Notes: generated by a model not told the origin, from the sequence alone. Counted from the first letter of the stretch, positions 27,143 through 36,618 are shown. The stretch: DNA of 64,000 nucleotides from Singulisphaera sp. GP187 (GCF_900129635.1 NZ_FSRB01000002.1:2818727-2882726), one strand, 5' to 3'. Program-made: numbers and translations.

Positions 27143-27498
27143 CAACGACCCGATCCAGGGCGAGGAGGCCTCTCGCGACTCGTTCCCACGGTCCCCCGCT
27201 ATGCCTTACCCACAAGTCGTAAGTCGTTAGCAATCCGGAGGTTACGGAAGGGGGCTGTGGCCCGAGCTGGATGCCACAACTGGAGGACTCTCAAGCACTT
27301 GCGCCGATGACCCTCGCTGGACACCGGGCCAGCCCCCCCCACTTGTGGGTAATGCATAGCGGTCCCCTGTGGGAATGCAGTCTGGGACGCTCTGCGTCCT
27401 CGGCTTGCGACGGCCAGACGACGCGGAGCGTCGGGGACGGCATTCCCACGGAGGACCGAGGGAACGAGGGTGATTCCTCGCTCTCTGGCGGGTCGTTG
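27143..27498. repeat. Palindromic repeat family, copy R1
   Basis: The ends are CAACGACCC and GGGTCGTTG. The arms then show CTCGTTCCCACGG and the complement of TTCCCACAGGGG, followed by CCGCTATGCCTTACCCACAAGT (27197-27218) and its near-complement at 27341-27362. The 120-bp centre is unrelated to the other copies. A further nested palindrome (GGGAATGC at about 27371 with GGCATTCCC near 27439) lies within the right arm. It is related to R2 (33304-37358) and R3 (45229-45324). It lies between the epimerase gene and the cobD-like gene. Confidence 0.85.
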
Positions 27499-27595
27499 AA
27501 AAAAAGTGGTCGCGGGCCCCCGCACACTCCACTTAGGGATTGACAACGGCAGCGCCAATGATTCGACACACATTTTTACGAAGAAATCTTGACCT

Positions 27596-28786
27596 ATGAG
27601 ACCCATTCCTCACGGCGGTAACCCAGCCGAAGCGCGACGCCGTTACGGTCTCGGCGACCGTCCTCTTATCGATTTTTCCACATGCCTGAACCCGTTCGGC
27701 CCCTCAGCGGCGGTCCTTGACGCCGCGCAAGCCGGGCTCGAACGGGTCGGTGAATTCCCGGAGCCCGGTTGCCCTCGGCTGACCGAACGGATCGCGGAAT
27801 TCCATGGTGTGCCCATCGATCACGTGGTTGTGGGGGCGGGCACGAGCGAGTTGATCAGTCTGATCGCTCAATCCCTCCGCGAAGTCCTGGCGCTCCACGC
27901 CTATGAGAATGGCGACCCCGCCATGGCCGTCTCCCACATGGTCGAACCGACCTATGGCGAATATCGCCGCGCATCGGCCTTGAACGAGTTGCGAGTCGAG
28001 GCTTGGGGGAACCACATCCTGACCTGGAGCCAGGACGTGTTCCCGAACCCGGCGGCCGGCGTCTTCTGGACGGGGCACCCGGACAATCCGACCGGCCGTG
28101 CCTGGGAACGGGCCACGCTCCTGCCCTTGATCGACGCCTCCCTCGGTCTCTTGACCGTGGTCGACGAGTCCTATCTGCCCTTCCTCGCCGACGAGCCGGA
28201 GCGGACCTTGGTGCAGGCGGTGACCAGCCGAGAGAACCTGCTCGTCCTCCGGTCACTCAGCCCGATCGCCGCCATTCCAGGGCTCCGGATCGGCTACGCC
28301 GTCGCCTCGCCCGACATGGTGGTCCGGCTCAAGCAGTATCAGGACCCCTGGACCATCACGCAAGTCGCCGAATCCGCGGCACTCGCGGCGGTCGATGATC
28401 TCGACGCACGCCAACGCGTCGTCGACCTCCTCTCCAAGGAGACGCCCCGCCTGACCGATCGACTCTGGAACATCGCGGGCCTACGCCCCGCCTGGCCCGA
28501 CCGCGAACGCCCGGTCAACGCCCCGTCGATCGCGAACTTTCTCCTGGTCAGTCTCTCGGAGACGGCCTGGACCGCCCCGCAAGTCCATGAAGCCCTGGCG
28601 CATCAAGGATTCCTGGTCCGTGAGTGCTCCGACTTTCGCGGCCTTGAGGTGGGCGCCCTGCTCACCGGACCCGACAAGCTGATCGCCACCCAAGGCCACC
28701 TTCGAATCGCCGTGCGTACAGCCCCCGAGAACGACCGGCTGATCGCCGCCTTTGCCGACGTCTTGAGTTCGGAGCCTCCCCGTTGA
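27596..28786 (+). CDS. cobD: CobD-like threonine-phosphate decarboxylase homologue lacking the PLP lysine
   Basis: 396 aa, class I/II aminotransferase fold, close to L-threonine-O-3-phosphate decarboxylase of B12 synthesis. Visible features are HGGNPAEA at the N-terminus, GAGTSELI (phosphate-binding turn), HPDNPTGR, VVDESYLPF, and a C-terminal RIAVRTAPENDRLIAAF segment that matches CobD. At the site where Salmonella CobD reads LRSLTKFYAIPGLRLGY this protein reads LRSLSPIAAIPGLRIGY, so the Schiff-base lysine is replaced by Pro at residue 223 (codon 28262-28264). Either it is inactive or it uses another chemistry. The neighbours cobQ and cbiB keep the B12 assignment likely. The cobQ start overlaps its stop. 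Confidence 0.75.
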   Translation: MRPIPHGGNPAEARRRYGLGDRPLIDFSTCLNPFGPSAAVLDAAQAGLERVGEFPEPGCPRLTERIAEFHGVPIDHVVVGAGTSELISLIAQSLREVLALHAYENGDPAMAVSHMVEPTYGEYRRASALNELRVEAWGNHILTWSQDVFPNPAAGVFWTGHPDNPTGRAWERATLLPLIDASLGLLTVVDESYLPFLADEPERTLVQAVTSRENLLVLRSLSPIAAIPGLRIGYAVASPDMVVRLKQYQDPWTITQVAESAALAAVDDLDARQRVVDLLSKETPRLTDRLWNIAGLRPAWPDRERPVNAPSIANFLLVSLSETAWTAPQVHEALAHQGFLVRECSDFRGLEVGALLTGPDKLIATQGHLRIAVRTAPENDRLIAAFADVLSSEPPR

Positions 28787-30339
28787 CTCGTCCTGACCAC
28801 CCGCCCCGCGCTGTTAGCTTGATGGTCCTCGGCACCGCGAGCCACGTCGGCAAAAGCCTGCTCACCGCGGCCTTTTGCCGCTTGCTTGCAGAAGCAGGGC
28901 ATCGCGTGGCCCCGTTCAAGGCCCAGAACATGGCGCTCAACAGCTTCGTCACGCTGGAAGGGGGCGAGATCGGTCGCGCCCAAGTTGCGCAGGCCGAGGC
29001 GAGCGGCATCGAGCCTCATGTTGATATGAACCCGATCTTGCTCAAGCCGATGGGGGGCGTCTCGCAAGTCATTGTCGAGGGCCACCCGATCGGCGTGATG
29101 TCGGCCCGCGAGTATTACGCCGAGAAAGCAACCCTCTGGCCCCGAGTGACCGCCGCCTACGACCGCCTCGCCGAGCGATATGATCGGGTGGTGCTCGAAG
29201 GAGCGGGGAGTCCGGTCGAGATCAACCTCACCGAGCATGACCTCACCAACCTCAAAATGGCGCACCATGCCGACGCCGCGGTCGTCCTCGTGGCCGATAT
29301 CGAACGCGGGGGCGTCTTCGCGCAAATCATCGGGACCTGGGAATTGCTCGAGCCCCGCGATCGTGCGCGGGTGGTCGGTTTCATTATCAACAAATTCCGA
29401 GGCGATGTCACTTTGCTCGATTCCGGCCTGGCGTTCGTCCGGGAACGCACCGGGGTGCCGGTGCTCGGGGTCCTGCCCTATCGGCCCGACCTGCAAATCG
29501 ACCAGGAAGACTCGCTCGGAATCGACGAGACGACAACCCTCGATGGCGGCGACCTCAGCCCCGGTGACCTCGACGTCGCGGTCGCGCGACTGCCCGGCCT
29601 GAGCAACTTCACCGACTTCTGGCCGCTCTCTCGCGTCCCCGGCGTTCGGGTTCGCTACGTCGAGCGAGCTGCCGAATTCGGCCGGCCCGACCTCTTCGTG
29701 CTGCCGGGGACGAAGACGACCGTGCGCGACCTCGACTGGCTGCGACGGGTCGGTCTCGCCGACCGGATCATCGCCTCCCGGGCCGAGGAGGACGGGCCGA
29801 GGATCCTCGGGATCTGCGGCGGGTTCCAAATGCTCGGCCGATCGATCGAGGATCCGCTCGGCGTCGAGTCCGATCGCGAGCGGGTGGACGGGCTCGGGCT
29901 ACTCGACACAGCCACCCGGTTCGCGGCGACCAAGGCCCGGCATCTCGTGTCGGGCCAGGTCATAGGGTCGGAACTGCCCGTCCTCGGCTATGAAATTCAC
30001 ATGGGAGAAACCGAACGTAGGGGAACGACAGCACCCTGGCTCGCGCTGACGCGCCGCCACAACCAGGCCACGATCCTCGACGGCGCGATCGATCAGGCGG
30101 GACGGGTCTCAGGCACCTATGTTCATGGAGTCTTCGATAGCGGTCCATTCACGGAGCAGTTCGTTAACCAGCTCCGTGCTCGGCGTGGCTTCGCTCCTCT
30201 CGCCACGACCGAGTGGCAGTCGCATCGCGACTTCCTCGCCGCGCGGTACGCGAACCTGGCCGAATTCCTCCGCGCGCACCTCGACCTCGCGCCAATCTGG
30301 TCCGCCCTCGCGGGGCCTTCGGCCCGGAGCGCCGACTGA
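28783..30339 (+). CDS. cobQ: Cobyric acid synthase CobQ
   Basis: 518 aa beginning with TTG at 28783, overlapping the previous stop by 4 bp, with GGAG about 9 nt upstream. It amidates adenosylcobyrinate a,c-diamide at four side chains using glutamine and ATP. The N-terminal dethiobiotin-synthetase-like domain has MVLGTASHVGKSLLTAAFCR with the P-loop, and KAQNMALNSFVT follows. The C-terminal class I glutamine amidotransferase domain has ILGICGGFQMLG with the nucleophile Cys near residue 345, and the YEIHMGETER and GTYVHGVFDS segments give the rest of the triad region. Confidence 0.95.
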   Translation: MTRPDHPPRAVSLMVLGTASHVGKSLLTAAFCRLLAEAGHRVAPFKAQNMALNSFVTLEGGEIGRAQVAQAEASGIEPHVDMNPILLKPMGGVSQVIVEGHPIGVMSAREYYAEKATLWPRVTAAYDRLAERYDRVVLEGAGSPVEINLTEHDLTNLKMAHHADAAVVLVADIERGGVFAQIIGTWELLEPRDRARVVGFIINKFRGDVTLLDSGLAFVRERTGVPVLGVLPYRPDLQIDQEDSLGIDETTTLDGGDLSPGDLDVAVARLPGLSNFTDFWPLSRVPGVRVRYVERAAEFGRPDLFVLPGTKTTVRDLDWLRRVGLADRIIASRAEEDGPRILGICGGFQMLGRSIEDPLGVESDRERVDGLGLLDTATRFAATKARHLVSGQVIGSELPVLGYEIHMGETERRGTTAPWLALTRRHNQATILDGAIDQAGRVSGTYVHGVFDSGPFTEQFVNQLRARRGFAPLATTEWQSHRDFLAARYANLAEFLRAHLDLAPIWSALAGPSARSAD

Positions 30340-30340
30340 G

Positions 30341-31321
30341 ATGCCAAGTCTCTCGCTCGCGGTCTGGTCGCTCCCGCTCGGCGCCTTGCTCGATCTCTTA
30401 CTCGGCGATCCGAGGGGCTGGCCGCATCCCGTGCGGGCGATCGGCCACTTGATCGCTCAGCTCGAAACCGTGGCACGACGGCTGATCCAACGGACCGGCG
30501 GCGGCAGCACCTCCAAAGAGCGACTGGCCGGGATCTGGCTCGCCGTCCTCGTGGTCAGCTTTGTCGGCCTGGTCGCCTGGACGTTCGTCTCTGCCTGCGA
30601 TTGGCTGGGCTCGGTCCCCTCACTCCTCGGTCGAAGTCTGCTGATCTACTGGGGCCTGGCCGCGCGCAGCCTCGGGGATGAGACCCTGCAAGCGTCTGAG
30701 GCACCGGACCTCAAAACGGCCCGACGCGAATTATCGATGATCGTCGGCCGCGACACGGCCGCACTCGACGAGGCCGAGATCGGCCGGGCCTGCGTGGAGA
30801 CGGTGGCCGAGAACTACGCGGACGCCGTCGTCGCCCCCCTCTTCTGGTTCGTGATCGGCGGTCCGGTTGGCCTCTGGATGTTCAAAGCGATCAGCACTCT
30901 TGATAGCATGGTCGGCTACCGCAACGCCCGGTATCGCGACCTCGGCTGGGCCTCCGCACGGCTCGACGACCTGGCGGCCCTGATCCCGTCGCGCCTGGCC
31001 TGGCTCTTGATCGGCCTCGCCGCCTGGGTGGCCGGAGAGCGAGCCGGGAACGCGCTTCGCATCGGCTGGCGCGACGGTCGCAAGCACCCGAGTCCGAATG
31101 CCGGCTGGGGCGAAGCCGCAATGGCGGGTGCCCTGGGCATCCAGCTCGGGGGACCGGCCACGTACGGAGGCGTACCTGGCTTCAAGCCGCTGCTGGGGGA
31201 TCCGGACCACCCGATCGACCGCGTTACGGTCCGCCGGTCGGTCCGGGTCATGCGCGTGGCCGCGACGCTGGCGGTCATCTTCGCCTGGGGAGTCCGGAGC
31301 GGCCTCTTCGGCACGCCTTGA
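30341..31321 (+). CDS. cbiB: Adenosylcobinamide-phosphate synthase CbiB
   Basis: 326 aa from the ATG at 30341, one base after the cobQ stop. The longer open frame to 30119 lies inside cobQ and is not used. A polytopic membrane protein that attaches aminopropanol or its phosphate to cobyric acid. The opening LLDLLLGDPRGWPHPVRAIG is the CbiB signature, and ETVAENYADAVVAPLFW and DSMVGYRNARYRDLGWASARLDD are further conserved blocks. It needs aminopropanol phosphate, which a functional CobD would supply. The CobD-like protein two genes upstream lacks its lysine. Confidence 0.95.
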   Translation: MPSLSLAVWSLPLGALLDLLLGDPRGWPHPVRAIGHLIAQLETVARRLIQRTGGGSTSKERLAGIWLAVLVVSFVGLVAWTFVSACDWLGSVPSLLGRSLLIYWGLAARSLGDETLQASEAPDLKTARRELSMIVGRDTAALDEAEIGRACVETVAENYADAVVAPLFWFVIGGPVGLWMFKAISTLDSMVGYRNARYRDLGWASARLDDLAALIPSRLAWLLIGLAAWVAGERAGNALRIGWRDGRKHPSPNAGWGEAAMAGALGIQLGGPATYGGVPGFKPLLGDPDHPIDRVTVRRSVRVMRVAATLAVIFAWGVRSGLFGTP

Positions 31322-31424
31322 CCCACCGCGCCGGGGCGTGCTAGCTTCGTTGGAAAATTCAGTCGACCAAAACAGGTTGTGACGCATTTGCGAGGTGGTT
31401 GCAACCGAGGGACGGATCACGCTC

Positions 31425-32438
31425 ATGTCAGAGGCCTTGCTGATCGCCGCACACGGCAGCCGCGACGAGGCGGGGGTCGAAGAATTCTGGGACTTCGCCG
31501 ACGCCTGGCGTCAGCTCCGGCCCGACCGGATCCAGGCGGCCGGGTTCCTCGAGTTCGCCCAGCCCACGATCGGCGACGCGATCGACGAACTGATCGACCG
31601 CGGAGCAACCCGGATCGTCGTCGCGCCCGCGATGCTCATGGCGGCCGGCCACGTCAAAAACGACGTACCGAGCGAGGTCCAGGAGTCGCGCGTCCGGCAC
31701 CCGAACGTGACGTTCCAGATGGCCCGCGCCCTCGATATCCACCCCGCGTTGCTGGAACTTTGCCACGTCCGCTATCGCGAGACGATCGCAGGCCTGAGCG
31801 CGGTCCCCGCCGAACGGACTCTGCTCCTCCTGGTGGGCCGGGGGACATCCGACCCGGACGCCAATGCCAACATCGCCCGCGTCTCGCGGTTCCTCTGGGA
31901 ATCGTACGGAGTTGGCTGGGCGAGCGTGGCCTTCTCGGGCGTCACCACCCCCGACGTCGATCAAGCACTGACGGTCTGCCGCCGACTCGGATACGACCGC
32001 ATTGTGGTTCAACCGTACTTCCTGTTCGACGGTATCCTCCTGAAGCGGATCCGCGACACGGCCGCTCATCACGCCGCCCTCGATTCAGGCGTTGAGATCG
32101 TAACCGTCCCCCACCTTCGGCTCCACCCGCTCCTGCTCCAGGCGTTCGAGGACCGTGCCCACGAGGCGATCCACGGCGCGCCTCACATGAACTGCGACCT
32201 CTGTAAATATCGCGTTCGGCTGATCGGTCGCGAGACGGAGCTCGGCCTGCCGCAAGTGGGCCATCATCACCACGTCCGGGCCACGCCCGACCTGGCCGAC
32301 GACTTCGATCACGGCCACGACCATCGCCTCCGTCGGCGGCGGCGGTCCGCCCTGGTGCCGGCGGCGGCCGACACGACCTTCCACCCGTGGGATGAGCGCT
32401 TGCTCCAACGGTTGCACCTGATCGCTGAGTCGAGGTGA
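31425..32438 (+). CDS. cbiX: Sirohydrochlorin cobaltochelatase, long CbiX type
   Basis: 337 aa from the ATG at 31425. It begins ALLIAAHGSRDEAGVEEFWD, the CbiX/SirB N-terminal strand with the metal-binding His, and has a second chelatase half (LLLLVGRGTSDPDANANIAR). The C-terminal tail has MNCDLCKYRV near residue 253, an MXCXXC motif reported to house a 4Fe-4S centre in CbiX-L, and a His-rich region (GHHHHVRA, DHGHDH). It inserts Co2+ into sirohydrochlorin, the early step of the anaerobic route. The upstream GTG at 31395 is an alternative start. Confidence 0.93.
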   Translation: MSEALLIAAHGSRDEAGVEEFWDFADAWRQLRPDRIQAAGFLEFAQPTIGDAIDELIDRGATRIVVAPAMLMAAGHVKNDVPSEVQESRVRHPNVTFQMARALDIHPALLELCHVRYRETIAGLSAVPAERTLLLLVGRGTSDPDANANIARVSRFLWESYGVGWASVAFSGVTTPDVDQALTVCRRLGYDRIVVQPYFLFDGILLKRIRDTAAHHAALDSGVEIVTVPHLRLHPLLLQAFEDRAHEAIHGAPHMNCDLCKYRVRLIGRETELGLPQVGHHHHVRATPDLADDFDHGHDHRLRRRRRSALVPAAADTTFHPWDERLLQRLHLIAESR

Positions 32439-32442
32439 TCGC

Positions 32443-33174
32443 GTGTCCTTGTCCGTCGTCCCAGCAGCGACTGTTTATATAGTCGGAGTCGGTCCCGGAG
32501 ATCCCGATCTCCTCACGCTCAGGGCCGTCAAGGTCCTCGAACGCTGCGCGGTGATCTTCCACCCGGGGCCTCGGAACGACTCCGGGTTCGCCCTGGGAGT
32601 CGTCGTCCCCCTGCTCCGCTCCGACCAGGTCATCCGAGGCGCCGAGCTCGCGATGCGCCGCGGCCCCGACGACGGCACAGTCGGCTACGAGCGCGTCGCC
32701 CAGCGTCTCGCCCACGAGGCCCGACAAGGCCGGCCCGTGGCCTTCCTGACCGAAGGCGACCCGATGCTCTTCGGCTCCGGCTCTTACGTCGCCGCGCAAC
32801 TTCGATCGATTGCCCCGGACGTACCGGTCGAGATCATCCCAGGGGTGAGCGCCTCGTCAGCCGCCGCCGCGCGGCTGGGCTGGCCCCTGGCTCAAAAGGA
32901 CGAAATCCTCACAATCTGTCCGGGCACTTACCATTCCGACGAGATCGGTGCGATTCTCGATCGCGGCGGCCCGGTCTGCTGGTTCAAGGCGGCCGCCGTG
33001 CTCCCTCGGTTGGTTGAAGAGCTGCGCCGACGCGATGGTCTCAATCGTGCGGCACTCATCGAACGAATCGGCCACCCCGACGAACGCGTCTTCCTTGATA
33101 TTTCCCAAGCGCTCTTGGTCGATCTGTCCTACTTCTCGCTCGTCCTGGTACGATCACATACTCAAGTTCTTTGA
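32443..33174 (+). CDS. cobI: Precorrin-2 (cobalt-factor II) C20-methyltransferase
   Basis: 243 aa with a GTG start at 32443, 5 bp after the cbiX stop, with GAGGTGAT upstream. A SAM-dependent methyltransferase of the CobI/CbiL family. The N-terminal VYIVGVGPGDPDLLTLRAVK is the family's SAM-binding opening, VAFLTEGDPMLFGSGSYV and VEIIPGVSASSAAAARLGWPL are the second and third conserved segments. CbiX next door and CbiD in block three favour cobalt-factor II as substrate. The gene ends 130 bp before the left end of repeat R2. Confidence 0.95.
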   Translation: MSLSVVPAATVYIVGVGPGDPDLLTLRAVKVLERCAVIFHPGPRNDSGFALGVVVPLLRSDQVIRGAELAMRRGPDDGTVGYERVAQRLAHEARQGRPVAFLTEGDPMLFGSGSYVAAQLRSIAPDVPVEIIPGVSASSAAAARLGWPLAQKDEILTICPGTYHSDEIGAILDRGGPVCWFKAAAVLPRLVEELRRRDGLNRAALIERIGHPDERVFLDISQALLVDLSYFSLVLVRSHTQVL

Positions 33175-33303
33175 CAGTTGCGAAGTCCAGACCTTTCCAA
33201 CTCTTCACACGACAGCCCAACGACCGACTGGCTTCCTCCGTCGAGCTCCCGCGCCGATCGCACCGGGCTCCTGAAGTCGATTGCAGATCACACTGATTAA
33301 TCT

Positions 33304-33323
33304 CAACGACCCGATCCAGGGCT
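33304..33323. repeat. Repeat R2, left fragment
   Basis: The 20 bp after CTGATTAATCT read CAACGACCCGATCCAGGGCT, the same end as R1 and R3. The match stops at 33323 and the rest of the repeat resumes at 37037, so this looks like the outer end of a repeat split by the TIR unit. Confidence 0.65.
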
Positions 33324-33328
33324 TGTGT

Positions 33329-33383
33329 GCCGTCAAACTTCGATTGACGGGTCGTTTCTCGCTCCGTTCTCTTGAGGACATCG
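33329..33383. repeat. Left terminal inverted repeat of the 3.7-kb unit
   Basis: The arm begins GCCGTCAAACTTCGATTGAC and ends TCTTGAGGACATCG. It is the inverted match of 36976-37030. It lies about 100 bp outside the stop codon of the GloVer/HEAT gene. Confidence 0.8.
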
Positions 33384-33480
33384 CTCGTGAAGGATTGCCC
33401 CAAGGGAAGGAGCACCGCGATGGACAAGTACCGAGTCACGCGCGAACCGGAGGAGCGAGTCGGCTCGATCGATGCGGTCG

Positions 33481-36400
33481 TCACCGCAGGCCGGGGTCCT
33501 TGTTACCGGCCGCCTGCCACCAGCGGAGCCACAGTTCCTTCTCACCGCCAAACGATTGACCCGTGATCTGCTGCAAATTGCGCGAGATATGAGCCCGGTA
33601 CAATGCTGGCGTCAGCCGTTCCCCTTTACCCACGTGTTGTTCCTTGAACGGAACGTCAAAGCAATCGATGAGCGCTTTGACTGCGGCGCGGCACTTCGTC
33701 GCGCCCAGGGCTCCGATCGCCAAATCGATCACAAACGGATCCGAGTCGGTCTTGACCACCTTTGCGAGAAAGGGAACCGCCCGAGGGTCTGGCCGCTGTC
33801 CCAGTCTCAGGATGACATCATAGCGCTGGTCGCGATCGAGATTCGGATCGTCGAGCATTTCCGCGAGGCGGACAACCCCGTCGTTGCCCTCGAGGTACGT
33901 TAACGCGATTCGAGCTGCGTAAAGCCGGGCTGCGTCGCGTTCGGGAGTGACTCGCTTTCCCTCTCGGATAACGCCTCCTTTGCCGTCCAAGATCGCGCGA
34001 AGTGCCGGCAGCGCCCGGGAATCGCCGATTTCTCCCAGGGCCTCAATACATTCGGGATAATCAATATCTTCCAGCAAGACCGGAACGGCATCCCGCGCCT
34101 TCAATTGGCCCAGAGCGTGAACGGCCTGACCATAGAGTTGCGCGTCGAAGTATGCCTGCTTAACACCCTCAATTAAGGCAGGCACTGCGCGTGCATCGCC
34201 GATCTGGCCAAGGGCCCTGAGCGTGTACCAGTCGGCTTGCCTCATTCTCACGCGTTCAATGAGTAACGGGACTGCCTCGCGACATTTCGTCCTCCCTAGA
34301 GCCCAGACCAGTTCCTCGGTCTCGAACGATGAGATCGTGAGCGACCTTCCTCGGGGAACATCGTTCTTGTCACCGCTCGTGACCCTCCGATTGTCGGAGA
34401 GAATCGCCACGCAAAGCTTCATCAACCATTCCGGCGTCTTCCTTTCCGCCCCGCCGGGCCAAGCAAGAGCTTCATCGCCAAAGGCCATTGGAAGGACGTC
34501 GTGTAGGCTGACAACAGTCGCATAATCGGTCTTTTGCGCAGCGTCGAGGAGAAACAAGGCAGCCTCTTCGCTCTCCGCGCAGGAGGCAACTCCGGCGAAC
34601 AAGAGTTTCATTGGCATCGAGCGCTCGGCGCGCATGCGACGCTCGAACTCCGCACGAACACCCGCCGGTTGGTAGAGCGCCAATACGTCGAGCATTGGCC
34701 GGTTCGGACCATGCAAGCGTTTGACATCCGATGCGGTTGGCGAGACGTTCATCGGCCACCAAAGGTCGTGGGTGAACGGTGGGAGTTGGTCGGGAAATGG
34801 CACTGTGGCTTGAAGTGAGCCGAGTTGGTCGGGCGACAAGTATTCGGCACGCGGCCGCGATTCCACGGTGCCGCGCCAGCGCCCAGCCACACTTCCGTCG
34901 GGCTGCCGCAACACCATCTTGATGGACCTGTCTTCTCCGGTGTCCGGTTCATCAACGACGGCCGCGTAGGCGATGCAGTCTTCGCCCGGACGAAGCGTAA
35001 TCCACGGCCAGTCGACCGGCTGCTGATTGGCAGGTTGTCGTCTTCGAGGCTCGGCTGGCGAGTTCGTCTCGTCATCACGCGGGCCGGGAAAGTAACGCAA
35101 CTTTTGACGATCCTCCACGGCCCGCCGCCATTCCCGCGCCCCCTCCTGTACGAAGATTTCATAGAGCGCAGCCGTGTTATCGTCGCTGGGATTCGCCGTA
35201 GGCACGTCCAGCGGCCGGTCGGACTCGTTCTTGAGGCGCACGAAGATGACGTGATCTCTCGAAACGAATTCAATGCGCGCTGCCAGGCCATTGACTGGCT
35301 GGGACCAGTCGAGGAGCTTCTTCGCATCGACTGGCATACGGCCGCGCACGCCCGGCTTGGGCTTCACGGTGTCCCGGATCGAAATCTTCACCTCATCGAG
35401 CATGGCTTGCCGGTTCATGCGGGGAGACGGCTTGAAGTATTCACTGATGTCGGTTTTCTCTGAGATTTCGCCATCGCCCCGTATCGAAAATAGGCGGCCC
35501 GGTACGCTGGCACCCCCGTTCGTGACCATCCCGAGTAGGGTTGATCCATCGGGACTCAGCGATAATGTCGAGCGGGGAGAAGCCCGTTGACGATCGTTGA
35601 ATGACGCGAGAACTGTCAACGGGCCGCCTTCAAGCGGGATCCGAAACACCGTACCCTGATCGTCGGCGCCGCCATGTTCGGCCACGCCGCAAATGCCTGA
35701 GCGGCATATTGTCGGACTACCGGTCCCGTGTGCGCCATTTTTGCCGTCAAACGATGCGAGGACCGTGATGCGACCACCACTCAGCGGCAGGCGAAAAACC
35801 GTCCCTTTGCCGTGAGCGCCGCCGAGCCAGGTCATGCCGTAAAGTTGCGTTCCGTGGAGTGCCAGGCTCCCCATCGGTCCCGTGCCGTCGCTCTCTCTCA
35901 ACGAGGCGAGAACGGTGATTGGACCACCGGTCACCGAGACCTGGAATACGGTGCCCTGCTTTGCGGAGCCGCCGACGACGGTGGTCCCATACAATGTTGA
36001 GCCAATGAGCAGCAGCTCGCCCATTGGCTCCGCGCCGTCATCGCCGTGAAACGATGCGAGGGACGTGATCGCGCCCCCCTGCGCGGGAATGCTGAAAACC
36101 GTTCCCAGGTTTTTCAGGCCGCCTCGCCTGGTCGTTCCGTAGAGTGTTGAGCCATCCGGGCTCAGAGTCAACCCGCCCCATGGATTGGCGCCGTTGCCGC
36201 CGTCGAAAGAGGCGAGTGTCGTCACGTTCGCGCCACCAACCAGGAAGCGGAAAACCGTCCCTTTGTTGTGCGCACCGCCGACGGACGTCAGCCCGTACAG
36301 GTTCGCCCCACCGATTGTCAAATTTCCCCAGGGCTGCGCACCGTTGCTGTCGTCGAAAGAGACAACGATCTTCAGGGCGCCCTCATCCACAGGCATCGCG

Positions 36401-36618
36401 AAAAGGGCGCCGCGGTTCTTCACGCCCCCGTAGCCGCTTAGCCCGTATAATGTAGAACCGCTGAGCGTGAAGACCCCTTGAGGATTACGGACCCGCTCTT
36501 CCTGATCCTTCGCTGGAGCCGGAATCGCAACGTTCTGGCCGCGAATCTCTGGCGCGATGAGCGCGAGCACCCAGACGCCGCAGGCGATGAGTCCGGCCAA
36601 CCGCGAGGTGCGAATCAT
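33481..36618 (-). CDS. Exported GloVer-type tandem repeat protein with HEAT repeats
   Basis: About 1045 aa from the ATG at 36618, with GGGAGC upstream. The longer frame to 36756 is not supported. A signal peptide (RLAGLIACGVWVLALIAPEI) leads into about seven repeats with STLYGxTxxGG, GTVFxxPxxGG and LASFxxxNGA, the choice-of-anchor GloVer-type tandem repeat. One repeat is degenerate. A middle region of unclear type (residues about 400-720) follows, then a C-terminal HEAT/PBS-like block with repeated ALGQIGDARAVPALIEGV-like units. Probably an extracytoplasmic protein-interaction scaffold, function unknown. It is the only gene in the TIR unit. Confidence 0.8.
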   Translation of the reverse strand: MIRTSRLAGLIACGVWVLALIAPEIRGQNVAIPAPAKDQEERVRNPQGVFTLSGSTLYGLSGYGGVKNRGALFAMPVDEGALKIVVSFDDSNGAQPWGNLTIGGANLYGLTSVGGAHNKGTVFRFLVGGANVTTLASFDGGNGANPWGGLTLSPDGSTLYGTTRRGGLKNLGTVFSIPAQGGAITSLASFHGDDGAEPMGELLLIGSTLYGTTVVGGSAKQGTVFQVSVTGGPITVLASLRESDGTGPMGSLALHGTQLYGMTWLGGAHGKGTVFRLPLSGGRITVLASFDGKNGAHGTGSPTICRSGICGVAEHGGADDQGTVFRIPLEGGPLTVLASFNDRQRASPRSTLSLSPDGSTLLGMVTNGGASVPGRLFSIRGDGEISEKTDISEYFKPSPRMNRQAMLDEVKISIRDTVKPKPGVRGRMPVDAKKLLDWSQPVNGLAARIEFVSRDHVIFVRLKNESDRPLDVPTANPSDDNTAALYEIFVQEGAREWRRAVEDRQKLRYFPGPRDDETNSPAEPRRRQPANQQPVDWPWITLRPGEDCIAYAAVVDEPDTGEDRSIKMVLRQPDGSVAGRWRGTVESRPRAEYLSPDQLGSLQATVPFPDQLPPFTHDLWWPMNVSPTASDVKRLHGPNRPMLDVLALYQPAGVRAEFERRMRAERSMPMKLLFAGVASCAESEEAALFLLDAAQKTDYATVVSLHDVLPMAFGDEALAWPGGAERKTPEWLMKLCVAILSDNRRVTSGDKNDVPRGRSLTISSFETEELVWALGRTKCREAVPLLIERVRMRQADWYTLRALGQIGDARAVPALIEGVKQAYFDAQLYGQAVHALGQLKARDAVPVLLEDIDYPECIEALGEIGDSRALPALRAILDGKGGVIREGKRVTPERDAARLYAARIALTYLEGNDGVVRLAEMLDDPNLDRDQRYDVILRLGQRPDPRAVPFLAKVVKTDSDPFVIDLAIGALGATKCRAAVKALIDCFDVPFKEQHVGKGERLTPALYRAHISRNLQQITGQSFGGEKELWLRWWQAAGNKDPGLR

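Noticed and set aside
27500..27595. A second cobalamin riboswitch before the cobD-like gene
   Set aside because: No B12 box or GGAAGCCGGT-like core is present upstream of 27596, nor upstream of 45663.
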